Source: Agrococcus sp. ProA11 (GTDB lineage: Bacteria > Actinomycetota > Actinomycetes > Actinomycetales > Microbacteriaceae). Taken from it: DNA of 64,000 bases. The notes beneath the pieces were generated by a model. That model was not told the origin of the DNA. It saw only the letters and a list, made by a program, of their open reading frames with translations, and searched no databases. Positions 17,759 through 25,832 of this stretch are shown piece after piece (the first letter of the stretch is position 1; each line of letters starts with the position of its first letter). The stretch is from assembly GCF_039880525.1 (NCBI RefSeq), contig NZ_CP156989.1:1178001-1242000 (forward strand). The letters are read 5' to 3'. The position numbers and the translations under genes are program-made.

Positions 17759-18448
17759 TCAGCGAGGGCGTCCGGGTCGGATCCGGCGCGGATCGATGCC
17801 CTTGGGGATGGGCAGATTGGCCTGGCCGAGCGAGGTGAGGCGGTTCGCGACGGCCATCACCTCGGCTCGCGAGAGCGTCTTCTTCAGGCGGCGCATCGAC
17901 TTCGTGAGCTTGCGCAGCTCGAGCGGCGAGTCGGGGCCGATCTCGATCACGTGGATCGGCACGTTCGGCACGATGCGCTTCACCTTGCGCTGCTCGTCGC
18001 CGAGGATGCGAGCGACGCGTTCCTTCGGGCCCTCCGCGATCAGCACGACGCCCGGCTTGCCGACCGCGCGGTAGACCGCGTCCTGCGTCTTGGGGTTCAC
18101 GCCCGTGGGCATCTCGCTCGTGGTCCAGTTGCCGCGCAGGCCGTTCTTGAGCACGGCGCCGACGGCGCCGGGGCGGCCCTCGATCTGGCCGAAGGCGATC
18201 TTCTCGGCACGCCACGTGAGCGTCATCATCGCGAGCATCAGGCCGATGAGCACGCCGGAGACGATCCACAGGATCAGGAAGAGCGTGTCCTGCCGGAAGA
18301 CGATGGCCAGCACCGTGATGACGATGATGGGGCCGAAGAAGGCCAGCAGCATCAGCGGCAGCGCCTTCTTGTCGTTCTCGCGGGTCATCTTGAAGATCGA
18401 CCACATCGTCTTGAGCCTGCCGGGCTCCTTCTCGGTGTTGCGTGCCAT
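17759..18448 (-). CDS. DUF4191 membrane protein
   Basis: A 229-residue protein with two adjacent transmembrane helices near residues 30-80 (ALPLMLLAFFGPIIVITVLAI and LFLILWIVSGVLIGLMLAMM), a short basic N-terminus MARNTEKEPGRLKTM, and a basic cytoplasmic-looking C-terminal domain with NWTTSEMPTGVNPKTQDAVYRAVGKPGVVLI. This matches DUF4191, found beside glnA1 and the lipoate genes in many actinobacteria; its function is unknown. It lies upstream of glnA1 on the same strand, but the GlnR box between them suggests separate control of glnA1. The ribosome binding site is weak. Confidence 0.87.
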   Translation of the reverse strand: MARNTEKEPGRLKTMWSIFKMTRENDKKALPLMLLAFFGPIIVITVLAIVFRQDTLFLILWIVSGVLIGLMLAMMTLTWRAEKIAFGQIEGRPGAVGAVLKNGLRGNWTTSEMPTGVNPKTQDAVYRAVGKPGVVLIAEGPKERVARILGDEQRKVKRIVPNVPIHVIEIGPDSPLELRKLTKSMRRLKKTLSRAEVMAVANRLTSLGQANLPIPKGIDPRRIRPGRPR

Positions 18449-18528
18449 GGCACCAGGATACCGGGGCCGGATGCCGTCGCTCTCCACAGCTCGTCTCACG
18501 CCACCGCCGCGCGGTCGCGCGCCCTGGC

Positions 18529-19860
18529 ATGGTCGCGCTCGTGGACGAAGAACACGCGCAGATCGCGGGCTACCGGCTCGTGCGAGAGCTGCGGCGCGAT
18601 GCCGAGCGGATGGTGTGGGTGGCAGCGAGCGCATCGGAGACCGAGACCGGTGGAGCCGTGGAGATCCACAGGAGCCTCGGCGGCGCTGACGGCGTGCTCG
18701 CCGGGGAGGCTGAGGCGCTGCTGGCCGCCGATCATCCGCACATCGTGCCGATCCTCGACGTCGCGACCGACGAGGGGGTGGTGCTCGTGCGACCGCTGCT
18801 GCCGCGCAGTCTCGCCGAGTGGCTGGTGCGGCGGCAGGCGCCGTCGCCGGGCGAGGCCGTGACCGCGCTGGCCCCGATCGCCGCAGCGCTGGCCGCCCTC
18901 CATCGACGTGGCGCCTGCGCAGGCGGCTGCGCAGCGCAGGCCGTGCGGCTCGACGCGGACGGCGCACCGCTGCTGCTGGGCGAGGGCGCGCACATCGAGA
19001 CCGACCGCCCCACGGATGCCTGGCGGGAGGCCAGCACCGGCGTCGCCGACGACGCGGAGGGCTGGCGTCTGCTCGCCGTCGCGGTGCTGGAGGCCGGGGG
19101 CGCCGCGGTGCCGGCAGCTGTCGACCGTGCGCTGGCGCAGCGCGATCTGGCTGCGGCCGCCGATGCCATGCTCGCCGCGTGGCCCGCACTGCCGCTCGCG
19201 CCAGAGGATGCGCCGTCCTCGATCGCATCCCCGGCCCCGGCGCCCATGCGGCGACGGGACCGAGCCGACGGCCCCGCCGCGATCTGGGCGCGCATCGCGC
19301 TGCTGCTCGAGGTGCTGGTCGATCGGGGCGGTCCGAGCGCAGCGCGCCTCGCGCGGTCGCTCGCCGCGGTCCGTCCGCGCTTCTGGGCGATCGCCGCCGT
19401 CGGTGCCGCGATGCTGCTGCTGGCAGGGGCGGCCCTCTGGCCGGCCACGCCGACCGGTGCCGACGAACTCGCGACGGGCGAGGTGGTGCCGAGCCCTAGC
19501 GCGGTGGACGCGGCGGCACTCGCTACGGCCACGGCCGACGCAGCGGAAGACCCGGCAGTGTTCGGCGGTCAGACGGGGGACGGAGAGGATCCGCTCACTG
19601 CCGTCGCGGCGCTGCTCGCAGAGCGCGAGGCCTGCCTCGACGCGGGCGATGCCGCGTGCCTCGTCGGCCTGCATGCTCCCGACAGCCCGCAGCTGGTCGC
19701 CGCGGTGCCCTGGCGGATGCCCGAGGACGGCAGGCTCGAGCCGGTGCAGCGGCTCGGCGACGCCTGGCTGCTGCGCGTGGTCTCCGAACGCGAACCGGCC
19801 TCGGTGCTCGCGATGAGCACCGAGGCCGGTTGGGTTCTGCGCGACGCCTGGTCGGATTGA
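18529..19860 (+). CDS. Membrane protein with degenerate protein-kinase-like domain
   Basis: A 443-residue protein. Residues about 14-200 follow the outline of a Ser/Thr kinase: IAGYRLVRELRRDAERMVWVA at the glycine-loop position, LLAADHPHIVPILDV like the alphaC-beta4 region, and LAPIAAALAALHRRGACAGG leading into a catalytic-loop-like stretch. None of the catalytic residues survive: no glycine-rich loop, no VAxK lysine (GAVEIHRS instead), no HRD and no DFG (LLLGEG). A transmembrane helix lies near 284-304 ([20 protein letters not shown]), then an acidic extracellular segment of about 135 residues. The start is uncertain: ATG 18529 or GTG 18541, neither with a clear ribosome site. Divergent from DUF4191. 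Best called a pseudokinase-like protein; function unknown. Confidence 0.78.
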   Translation: MVALVDEEHAQIAGYRLVRELRRDAERMVWVAASASETETGGAVEIHRSLGGADGVLAGEAEALLAADHPHIVPILDVATDEGVVLVRPLLPRSLAEWLVRRQAPSPGEAVTALAPIAAALAALHRRGACAGGCAAQAVRLDADGAPLLLGEGAHIETDRPTDAWREASTGVADDAEGWRLLAVAVLEAGGAAVPAAVDRALAQRDLAAAADAMLAAWPALPLAPEDAPSSIASPAPAPMRRRDRADGPAAIWARIALLLEVLVDRGGPSAARLARSLAAVRPRFWAIAAVGAAMLLLAGAALWPATPTGADELATGEVVPSPSAVDAAALATATADAAEDPAVFGGQTGDGEDPLTAVAALLAEREACLDAGDAACLVGLHAPDSPQLVAAVPWRMPEDGRLEPVQRLGDAWLLRVVSEREPASVLAMSTEAGWVLRDAWSD

Positions 19861-19921
19861 GCCGGGTCTCGTGACGGCTGCGGCCCTGCGGGCCGGAGCC
19901 TCCTCGACCTTGCTGCCTACC

Positions 19922-19939
19922 GGCTCACGAGCGTGAGCC
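19922..19939. terminator. Hairpin between the pseudokinase-like gene and the E2 gene
   Basis: GGCTCAC (19922-19928) and GTGAGCC (19933-19939) pair around a four-base loop, between two converging stops at 19860 and 19948. A modest stem, but placed where a bidirectional terminator would be expected. Confidence 0.45.
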
Positions 19940-19947
19940 CTCCGGCA

Positions 19948-21915
19948 TCAAACCTCGAACTGGCCCGACTCGAGCTGCGCCTTGACCTGGCCGAGGTAGC
20001 GAGCCGCGTCGGCGCCGTCGATGATCCGGTGGTCGTAGGACAGTGCGAGGAACACCATCGAGCGGATGGCGATCGAGTCCTGGCCGTCGACCGAGACCAC
20101 CACGGGGCGCTTCACGACCGTGCCGACGCCGAGGATGGCGCGCTGCGGCTGGAAGACCACGGGCGTGTCGAACAGCGCGCCCCGCGAACCGGTGTTGGTC
20201 AGCGTGAACGTGCCGCCCGCGAGCTCGTCGGGCTTCAACTGGTTGTCGCGGGTGCGCTGCGCGAGGTCAGCGATCGACGCCGTGAGCTCCTTGATGCTCT
20301 TGGAACCGGCATCCCGGATGACGGGCGTGAGCAGGCCGCGCTCGGTGTCGACCGCCATCGCGAGATTCTCGGTCTCGGGGTAGGTGATCGTCTCGCCGTC
20401 GTCGGTCGCGTTGATCAGCGGGTGCGACTTGAGCGCCTGCACGGCCGCCTGCGTGAAGAAGGGGAGGAACGTCAGCTTGTTGCCCGTCTCCTCCTGGAAC
20501 GACGCCTTCTTCGACTCCCGCAGCTGTGCCACCTTCGTCACATCGACCTCGACGACGGTGGTGAGCTGGGCGAGCGTCTGCATCGACTCGACGGCGCGCT
20601 TGGCGACGACCTTGCGCAGGCGCGACATCGGCGCGGTCGTGCCGCGCAGCTCCGAGACCTCGACCTCGGCCGGCGCGGAGCCGGACTCGTTCGTCTCGGC
20701 CGCGGCCGGTGCCGCCTCGGCGGCGCTCAGCACGTCCTCCTTGCGGATGCGGCCGCCGACACCGGTGCCGGTGAGCGAGCTCAGGTCGACGCCGCGCTCG
20801 TTGGCGAGCTTGCGGACGATCGGCGTGACGTAGCTCGAGGCTGCGCCCGACGCCGCGGGAGCGGACGGAGCAGCCGGCGCCTTCGGAGCGGCCGGTGCCG
20901 CGGGAGCCGCTGCCTTGGCCGGCTCGTCCTTCGGTGCCTCATCCTTGGGCGCCTCGTCCTTCGGTGCCTCATCCTTGGGCGCCTCGTCCTTCGGCGCCTC
21001 AGCCTCGGGAGCCTTGGCGGCCTCGGGCTGCTCGGTCGACGGCGCCGCCGGCTTGGGCTGCTCCGCCGGAGTGGCGTCCTGGGCCTCGGCCGAGCCAGCG
21101 GGGTCCGTCGTCGGCTCGTCGGCCTGCTGCTCGGCATCCGATGCCGGCGCGTCAGCGCCAGTCGAGGCTGCCCCGCCGACGCGTGCGATGACGGCGCCGA
21201 CCTCGATTGTGTCGTCCTCGCTGACGAGGATCTCCGAGATCGTGCCCGCGATCGGCGACGGCACCTCGGTGTCGACCTTGTCCGTGGAGATCTCGACGAT
21301 CGGCTCGTCGACGGCGATCTCGTCGCCGACGGACTTCAGCAGTCGCGTGATGGTGCCCTCGGTGACGCTCTCACCGAGCTCGGGCAGAGTGATGTCCTGA
21401 CCCTCGCCACCGCTCGCGGGAGCCGCCTCAGCCTGCTCGTCCGCATCCTTCGAGGGGGATTCCTGCGCCTCGGCCGCCGACTCCTCGTCGGCCTCCTGCT
21501 CAGGTTCCGTGTCGTCGGCAGCGATCTCGGATGCCGATGCCTGGGCAGCCGGAGCTTCCTCAGCCGGAGCTTCCTCGGCAGCAGCCTCCTCGGCCGGAGC
21601 TTCCTCGGCAGCGGCCTCCTCAGCCGGAGCCTCCTCAGCCGGAGCCTCCTCCGCCGGAGCATCCTCTGCCGGCCCGTCGCCCGCATCGCCGACGCGTGCG
21701 ATGACCGCGCCGACCTCGACCGTGTCGTCCTCGCCGACGAGCAGCTCGGTGATGGTGCCGGCGATCGGCGACGGCACCTCGGTGTCGACCTTGTCGGTCG
21801 AGATCTCGACGATCGGCTCGTCGACCGCGATCTCGTCACCGACGGCCTTCAGCCAGCGGGTGATCGTTCCCTCGGTGACGCTCTCGCCGAGCTCTGGGAG
21901 CTTGATGTCAGTCAT
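19948..21915 (-). CDS. sucB: Dihydrolipoamide acyltransferase (E2) with two lipoyl domains
   Basis: E2 core of a 2-oxoacid dehydrogenase complex; in actinobacteria this protein (SucB/DlaT) serves pyruvate dehydrogenase, so AceE is the likely partner. Of 655 residues, two almost identical lipoyl domains lie near 1-78 and 170-250, each with EISTDKVDTEVPSP carrying the lipoylated lysine. Next comes a peripheral-subunit-binding domain (YVTPIVRKLANERGVDLSSL, about 365-400) and the catalytic acyltransferase domain ending SYDHRIIDGADAARYLGQ, with the catalytic His and Asp. The linkers are Ala/Glu/Pro- and Lys/Asp/Pro-rich tandem repeats. It lies 22 bases after lpd. Confidence 0.94.
   Translation of the reverse strand: MTDIKLPELGESVTEGTITRWLKAVGDEIAVDEPIVEISTDKVDTEVPSPIAGTITELLVGEDDTVEVGAVIARVGDAGDGPAEDAPAEEAPAEEAPAEEAAAEEAPAEEAAAEEAPAEEAPAAQASASEIAADDTEPEQEADEESAAEAQESPSKDADEQAEAAPASGGEGQDITLPELGESVTEGTITRLLKSVGDEIAVDEPIVEISTDKVDTEVPSPIAGTISEILVSEDDTIEVGAVIARVGGAASTGADAPASDAEQQADEPTTDPAGSAEAQDATPAEQPKPAAPSTEQPEAAKAPEAEAPKDEAPKDEAPKDEAPKDEAPKDEPAKAAAPAAPAAPKAPAAPSAPAASGAASSYVTPIVRKLANERGVDLSSLTGTGVGGRIRKEDVLSAAEAAPAAAETNESGSAPAEVEVSELRGTTAPMSRLRKVVAKRAVESMQTLAQLTTVVEVDVTKVAQLRESKKASFQEETGNKLTFLPFFTQAAVQALKSHPLINATDDGETITYPETENLAMAVDTERGLLTPVIRDAGSKSIKELTASIADLAQRTRDNQLKPDELAGGTFTLTNTGSRGALFDTPVVFQPQRAILGVGTVVKRPVVVSVDGQDSIAIRSMVFLALSYDHRIIDGADAARYLGQVKAQLESGQFEV
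20924..21002 (-). repeat. 30-bp tandem repeat in the second E2 linker
   Basis: Two exact 30-base units (20924-20953 and 20954-20983) and a partial third encode DEAPKDEAPK repeats between the inner lipoyl domain and the subunit-binding domain. Copy number may vary between strains. Confidence 0.8.
21547..21668 (-). repeat. 15/30-bp imperfect tandem repeat in the first E2 linker
   Basis: About eight 15-base units with the core GCCGGAGCTTCCTC encode APAEE/AAAEE pentapeptides joining the two lipoyl domains. This is a flexible, expandable linker. Confidence 0.75.
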
Positions 21916-21937
21916 GGGTTGTCTCCTGTGGCGTTGG

Positions 21938-23311
21938 TCAGATGGCGTGCAGCGGCGTGCCGGCGAGCTTCAGCATCGTCTCGCCGAGCGCCTCGTGCTG
22001 GGTCGGGTGCGCGTGGATCAGCTGCGAGACGTCCTCCGGGTAGGCCTCCCAGTTGACGATCAGCTGTGCTTCGCCGACGAGCTCGCTCACGCGGCGGCCG
22101 ATCATGTGCACACCGACCACGGGGCCGTCCTTGACGCGCACGGCCTTGACCGAGCCGGTCGTGCCGACGATCTCGCTCTTCGCATTGCCGCCGAGCGAGT
22201 ACTCGTAGGTCTCGATCTTGTCCTCGCCGAACTGCTCCTTGGCCTTCGCCTCGGAGTACCCGACCGAGGCGACCTCGGGGTCGGAGTAGGTGACCTTGGG
22301 GATGTTGAGGTCCTCGACCTTGCGGGGGCTGAGGCCGCCGATCTCCTCGGCGACGAAGATGCCCTGCTGGTAGCCGCGATGCGCGAGCTGCAGGCCGGGA
22401 ACGATGTCGCCGACGGCGTAGACGCCGGGCACGCTGGTCTCGAGGCGGTCGTTGACGGTCACGAAGCCGCGATCCATCTCGACGCCGACCTCCTCGTAGC
22501 CGACGCCCGTGGTGTTCGGTCCGCGGCCGACCGCGACGAGCAGCAGGTCTGCGTCGATCGTCTCGCCGGTCTCGAGCGAGACGTGCACGCCGGAGTCGTC
22601 CTGCGTGACGCCCGAGAAGCGCGCACCCAGCTTGAACTGGATGCCGCGCTTCTTGTAGGCGCGCTCGAACTGCTTCGAGACCGACTCCTCCTCGTTCGCG
22701 ACCAGGTGGGGCAGGCCCTCGATGATCGTGACCTCGGCGCCGAAGGCGCGCCAGACGCTCGCGAACTCGACGCCGATGACCCCGCCGCCGAGCACGGCGA
22801 CGCGCTTCGGGATCCAGTCGAGCTGCAGTGCCTGCTCGCTCGTGATGACGTTGCCGGTGATCTCGAGGCCGGGCAGCGTGCGCGCGTAGGAGCCGGTCGC
22901 CAGCACGATGTTCTTGCCCGTGAGCGTCTGCTCGCCGACCTGCACGGTGGTGGCCGACGTCAGCTTGCCCTCGCCGGCGATGACTTCGATGTTCTTCGCC
23001 TTGAGGAGCCCCTGCAGGCCCTTGAACTTCTTCGAGACGATGCCGTCGCGGAAGGCGCTCACGCGCTCGATGTCGATGCCCTTGAGCTCGGCGTCGACGC
23101 CGACGTGGCCGGAGTCGCGCACCTCGTCGGCGACCTCTGCGGAGTGGAGCATCGCCTTCGTCGGGACGCAGCCTCGGTGCAGACAGGTGCCACCGAGCTT
23201 GTCCTTCTCGACGATCGCGACGGTCTTGCCGAGCTGCACGGCGCGCAGCGCCACGGCGTAACCCGCGCTGCCTCCACCCAGGACGACGATGTCAAAGCTC
23301 TGATCGGACAC
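21938..23311 (-). CDS. lpdA: Dihydrolipoyl dehydrogenase (E3)
   Basis: FAD flavoprotein that reoxidises dihydrolipoamide of the E2 using NAD+. The 457 residues start SFDIVVLGGGSAGYAVALRA (FAD-binding GxGxxG) and have the redox-active disulfide motif GGTCLHRGCVPTKAML, NAD-binding VAVLGGGVIGVEFASVW, and the C-terminal catalytic HAHPTQHEALGE. The start is a GTG at 23311 preceded by AAGGAG nine bases upstream. It is followed closely by the E2 gene and preceded by pepA, 103 bases away, all on the minus strand; lpd and E2 are a clear operon. Confidence 0.95.
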   Translation of the reverse strand: MSDQSFDIVVLGGGSAGYAVALRAVQLGKTVAIVEKDKLGGTCLHRGCVPTKAMLHSAEVADEVRDSGHVGVDAELKGIDIERVSAFRDGIVSKKFKGLQGLLKAKNIEVIAGEGKLTSATTVQVGEQTLTGKNIVLATGSYARTLPGLEITGNVITSEQALQLDWIPKRVAVLGGGVIGVEFASVWRAFGAEVTIIEGLPHLVANEEESVSKQFERAYKKRGIQFKLGARFSGVTQDDSGVHVSLETGETIDADLLLVAVGRGPNTTGVGYEEVGVEMDRGFVTVNDRLETSVPGVYAVGDIVPGLQLAHRGYQQGIFVAEEIGGLSPRKVEDLNIPKVTYSDPEVASVGYSEAKAKEQFGEDKIETYEYSLGGNAKSEIVGTTGSVKAVRVKDGPVVGVHMIGRRVSELVGEAQLIVNWEAYPEDVSQLIHAHPTQHEALGETMLKLAGTPLHAI

Positions 23312-23414
23312 GCACTTGCTCCTTATGAGTCTTCGTTTGCCGCGCCGGTGGGCGCAGCGGTGCACGGCAGTTCCTGCCCGCACCAGCCTAGTCGGGCACT
23401 GCTGACAATTGGCT

Positions 23415-24866
23415 TCACTCTGCCGATCGCGACATCTTCGACAGGGTGCGCAGCAGACCGCGCACCGCAACACCGGTCGAGCCGACGGGCGTGAAGCCGA
23501 ACGGCGAGCCGTTGTTCGTCGACGGGCCGGCGATGTCGATGTGCGCCCAGGGGATCGGAGCACCGTCGCGCTCTCCGATGAACTCGTTCAGGAAGGCGGC
23601 GGCGAGGAGCATCCCACCAGCTCGATTGCCGACCTTGGCGTTCATGAGGTCGGCGACGTTGGAGTCGAGCATCCCGATCATCTCCTCCGGGATCGGCATG
23701 GGCCAGAGCTGCTCGCCGACCTCGCGCGATGCGCGGATGACCGCGTCGACGAAGGCGTCGTCGTTGCCCATGACCCCGCTCACGCGGTCGCCGAGCGCGA
23801 TCTGCTGCGCGCCGGTGAGCGTTGCGACGTCGATGATCGCGTCGGGCTGCGCCTCGCTCGCGAGCACCAAGCCGTCGGCCATGACGAGGCGGCCCTCCGC
23901 GTCGGTGTTCGTGACCTCGACGGTCTTGCCGCCGCGCATCGTGAGCACGTCGTCCGGGCGTGTCGCGGTCGACGAGACCAGGTTCTCGGCCAGGCACAGG
24001 TGCGCGGTGATGCGGATCGGCAGCTGCAGCTCGGCCGCCGCGACCGTGACGGCATAGACGGTGGCGGCGCCGGTCATGTCGTACTTCATGTGCTGCATCG
24101 AGGCGGCGGGCTTCAGCGAGAGACCGCCGGAGTCGAAGGTGATGCCCTTGCCGACCAGCACGACGTGACGGCTCGCGTTCTCGGGCGCGTGCTCGACGGT
24201 GACCAGGCGCGGGGGGCGGCTGGAGCCCTGACCGACGCCCACGATGCCGCCGAAGCCCTCCCGGCGCAGGCGCTCCTCGTCGCGCACCACGACGCTCAGG
24301 CCGTTGGACGCGGCCTCCGCGACGACGCGATCGGCGAAGTCGACGGGGCTCAGCAGGTTCGGGGGAGTGTTGGAGAGGTCGCGCGTGGTCCACACGGCCT
24401 GCGCGGCGACACCGGCGCTCTGCACGGAGTAGGCGGAGCACTCGGCCTCGCCCGCGACGACCGAGATCTCGACGACGACCGACTCCGACTCGTCGACGGC
24501 GCGGTGCTCGTAGCGGTAGGCGCCGAGCGCGGCGCCCTCGAGCACGGCCTGGACGTCGTCGCCGGTCGTGACCGGCAGTGCGAGCGCGAGCGACGGCACA
24601 GTGCGCAATGCGCGCACCGCGGCGCCCGCGGCCTCGCGCAAGCGGGCCGAGGTGACGGTGTCGCCGAGACCGACGAAGGCGATCTTGCGGCCGTCGACCA
24701 CAGCACGCGTGACCTGCTCGCGCTTGCCGGTGACACCGAGCGCGTCGAGCAGGTCGCTGTCGAATCCGGCGGCGCTGGGGGTGTCGCCGGCGAGCACGCC
24801 GTGGACGATCAGCTCGGCGGTCGCGTCTTCTCGGCGGGCGATGATGGAGAGCACAGGGAAGGGCAT
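23415..24866 (-). CDS. pepA: Leucyl aminopeptidase (M17 family)
   Basis: Cytosolic two-metal exopeptidase that removes N-terminal residues from peptides. The 483 residues include the M17 signature NTDAEGRLVMADGLVLA, the metal and catalytic lysine region GKGITFDSGGLSLKPA, and KYDMTGAATVYA. The N-terminal substrate-independent domain runs to about residue 165. The last C-terminal residues carry the usual GSPFGFTPVGSTGVAVRGLL. First gene in the pepA-lpd-E2 direction; divergent from the PAC2 gene with 45 bases between starts. Confidence 0.95.
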   Translation of the reverse strand: MPFPVLSIIARREDATAELIVHGVLAGDTPSAAGFDSDLLDALGVTGKREQVTRAVVDGRKIAFVGLGDTVTSARLREAAGAAVRALRTVPSLALALPVTTGDDVQAVLEGAALGAYRYEHRAVDESESVVVEISVVAGEAECSAYSVQSAGVAAQAVWTTRDLSNTPPNLLSPVDFADRVVAEAASNGLSVVVRDEERLRREGFGGIVGVGQGSSRPPRLVTVEHAPENASRHVVLVGKGITFDSGGLSLKPAASMQHMKYDMTGAATVYAVTVAAAELQLPIRITAHLCLAENLVSSTATRPDDVLTMRGGKTVEVTNTDAEGRLVMADGLVLASEAQPDAIIDVATLTGAQQIALGDRVSGVMGNDDAFVDAVIRASREVGEQLWPMPIPEEMIGMLDSNVADLMNAKVGNRAGGMLLAAAFLNEFIGERDGAPIPWAHIDIAGPSTNNGSPFGFTPVGSTGVAVRGLLRTLSKMSRSAE

Positions 24867-24911
24867 GGGTCACGAGGATAGCGGCGTCCGGAGGCTCACT
24901 AGGCTGGGAGG

Positions 24912-25832
24912 GTGTTCGAACCCCGCGAGCTGATGCTGCCCCTCGAGGATCTCGAGACGGTGCCGCACGGCCTCGACCTGGTGATCGCCATCCACGGCTT
25001 CGTCGACGCCGGATCGGCGGCCGAGTCGGCCGCTGCCGCGATCCTCGACACGCTGCCGTACCGGCCGATCGTCGAGTTCGACACCGACCTGCTCATCGAT
25101 CACCGCTCGCGCCGACCGCGCATCCTCTTCAACGAGGACCGCATCGACGAGTATCTGCCGCACTCGCTGACGCTGCTGCAGGTGGAGGACGACGCGGGTG
25201 CGCCGTTCCTGCTGCTGACGGGACCGGAGCCCGACTGGATGTGGGAGCGGTTCACGGATGCGCTGCTCGAGCTGCACGAGGAACTCGAGATCGAGACGAC
25301 CACGATCATGACGTCGATCGGCATGCCCGTGCCGCACACGCGTCCGCTCGTCTCCACCGTGTCGGGCAACCGCGCCGAGCTGATCGAGCAGTACTCGGCA
25401 TGGCGGCCCGTCTCGTCGGTGCCCGCCTCCGTGATCCATCGCATCGAGCACCGGCTGCAGGAGGCCGCGCCGGTGACGACGTTCACGGTGCTCGTGCCGC
25501 ACTACGTCGGCGAGTCGGGCTCGGCGGGGCCGGCGCTGGCCGCGCTCGAGGGCGTCACGAGCGCGACATCGCTCGCGTTCCGCACCGAGGAACTGCGACA
25601 GGCCGACCGGGAGTTCCAGCAGCTCGTCGCTCAGCAGATGGAGACGAACGAAGAGCTCCAGCGCATCGTGCACACGCTCGAGGCTCGCTACGACGCCTAC
25701 ATGGCGCAGTCGCCCGTGCGCTCGCCGCTCACGGATGAGGATGGCACGCTGCCGAGCGCCGACGAGATCGCTGAGGAGCTGGAGCGCTACCTGAAGCAGC
25801 GGGGTCGGCCGGGCGCGGACCCGCTCGGATGA
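24912..25832 (+). CDS. PAC2-family protein (proteasome assembly chaperone-like)
   Basis: A 306-residue soluble protein with MFEPRELMLPLEDLETVPHG and VIAIHGFVDAGSAAESAAA, then the PAC2 core with LLTGPEPDWMWERF, MTSIGMPVPHTRPLVST and FTVLVPHYVGES. The family includes the actinobacterial homologues of proteasome assembly chaperone 2. Whether it acts on a proteasome here is unknown. The start is GTG at 24912. The stop overlaps the following transporter gene by four bases (ATGA), so the two are coupled. Confidence 0.88.
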   Translation: MFEPRELMLPLEDLETVPHGLDLVIAIHGFVDAGSAAESAAAAILDTLPYRPIVEFDTDLLIDHRSRRPRILFNEDRIDEYLPHSLTLLQVEDDAGAPFLLLTGPEPDWMWERFTDALLELHEELEIETTTIMTSIGMPVPHTRPLVSTVSGNRAELIEQYSAWRPVSSVPASVIHRIEHRLQEAAPVTTFTVLVPHYVGESGSAGPALAALEGVTSATSLAFRTEELRQADREFQQLVAQQMETNEELQRIVHTLEARYDAYMAQSPVRSPLTDEDGTLPSADEIAEELERYLKQRGRPGADPLG

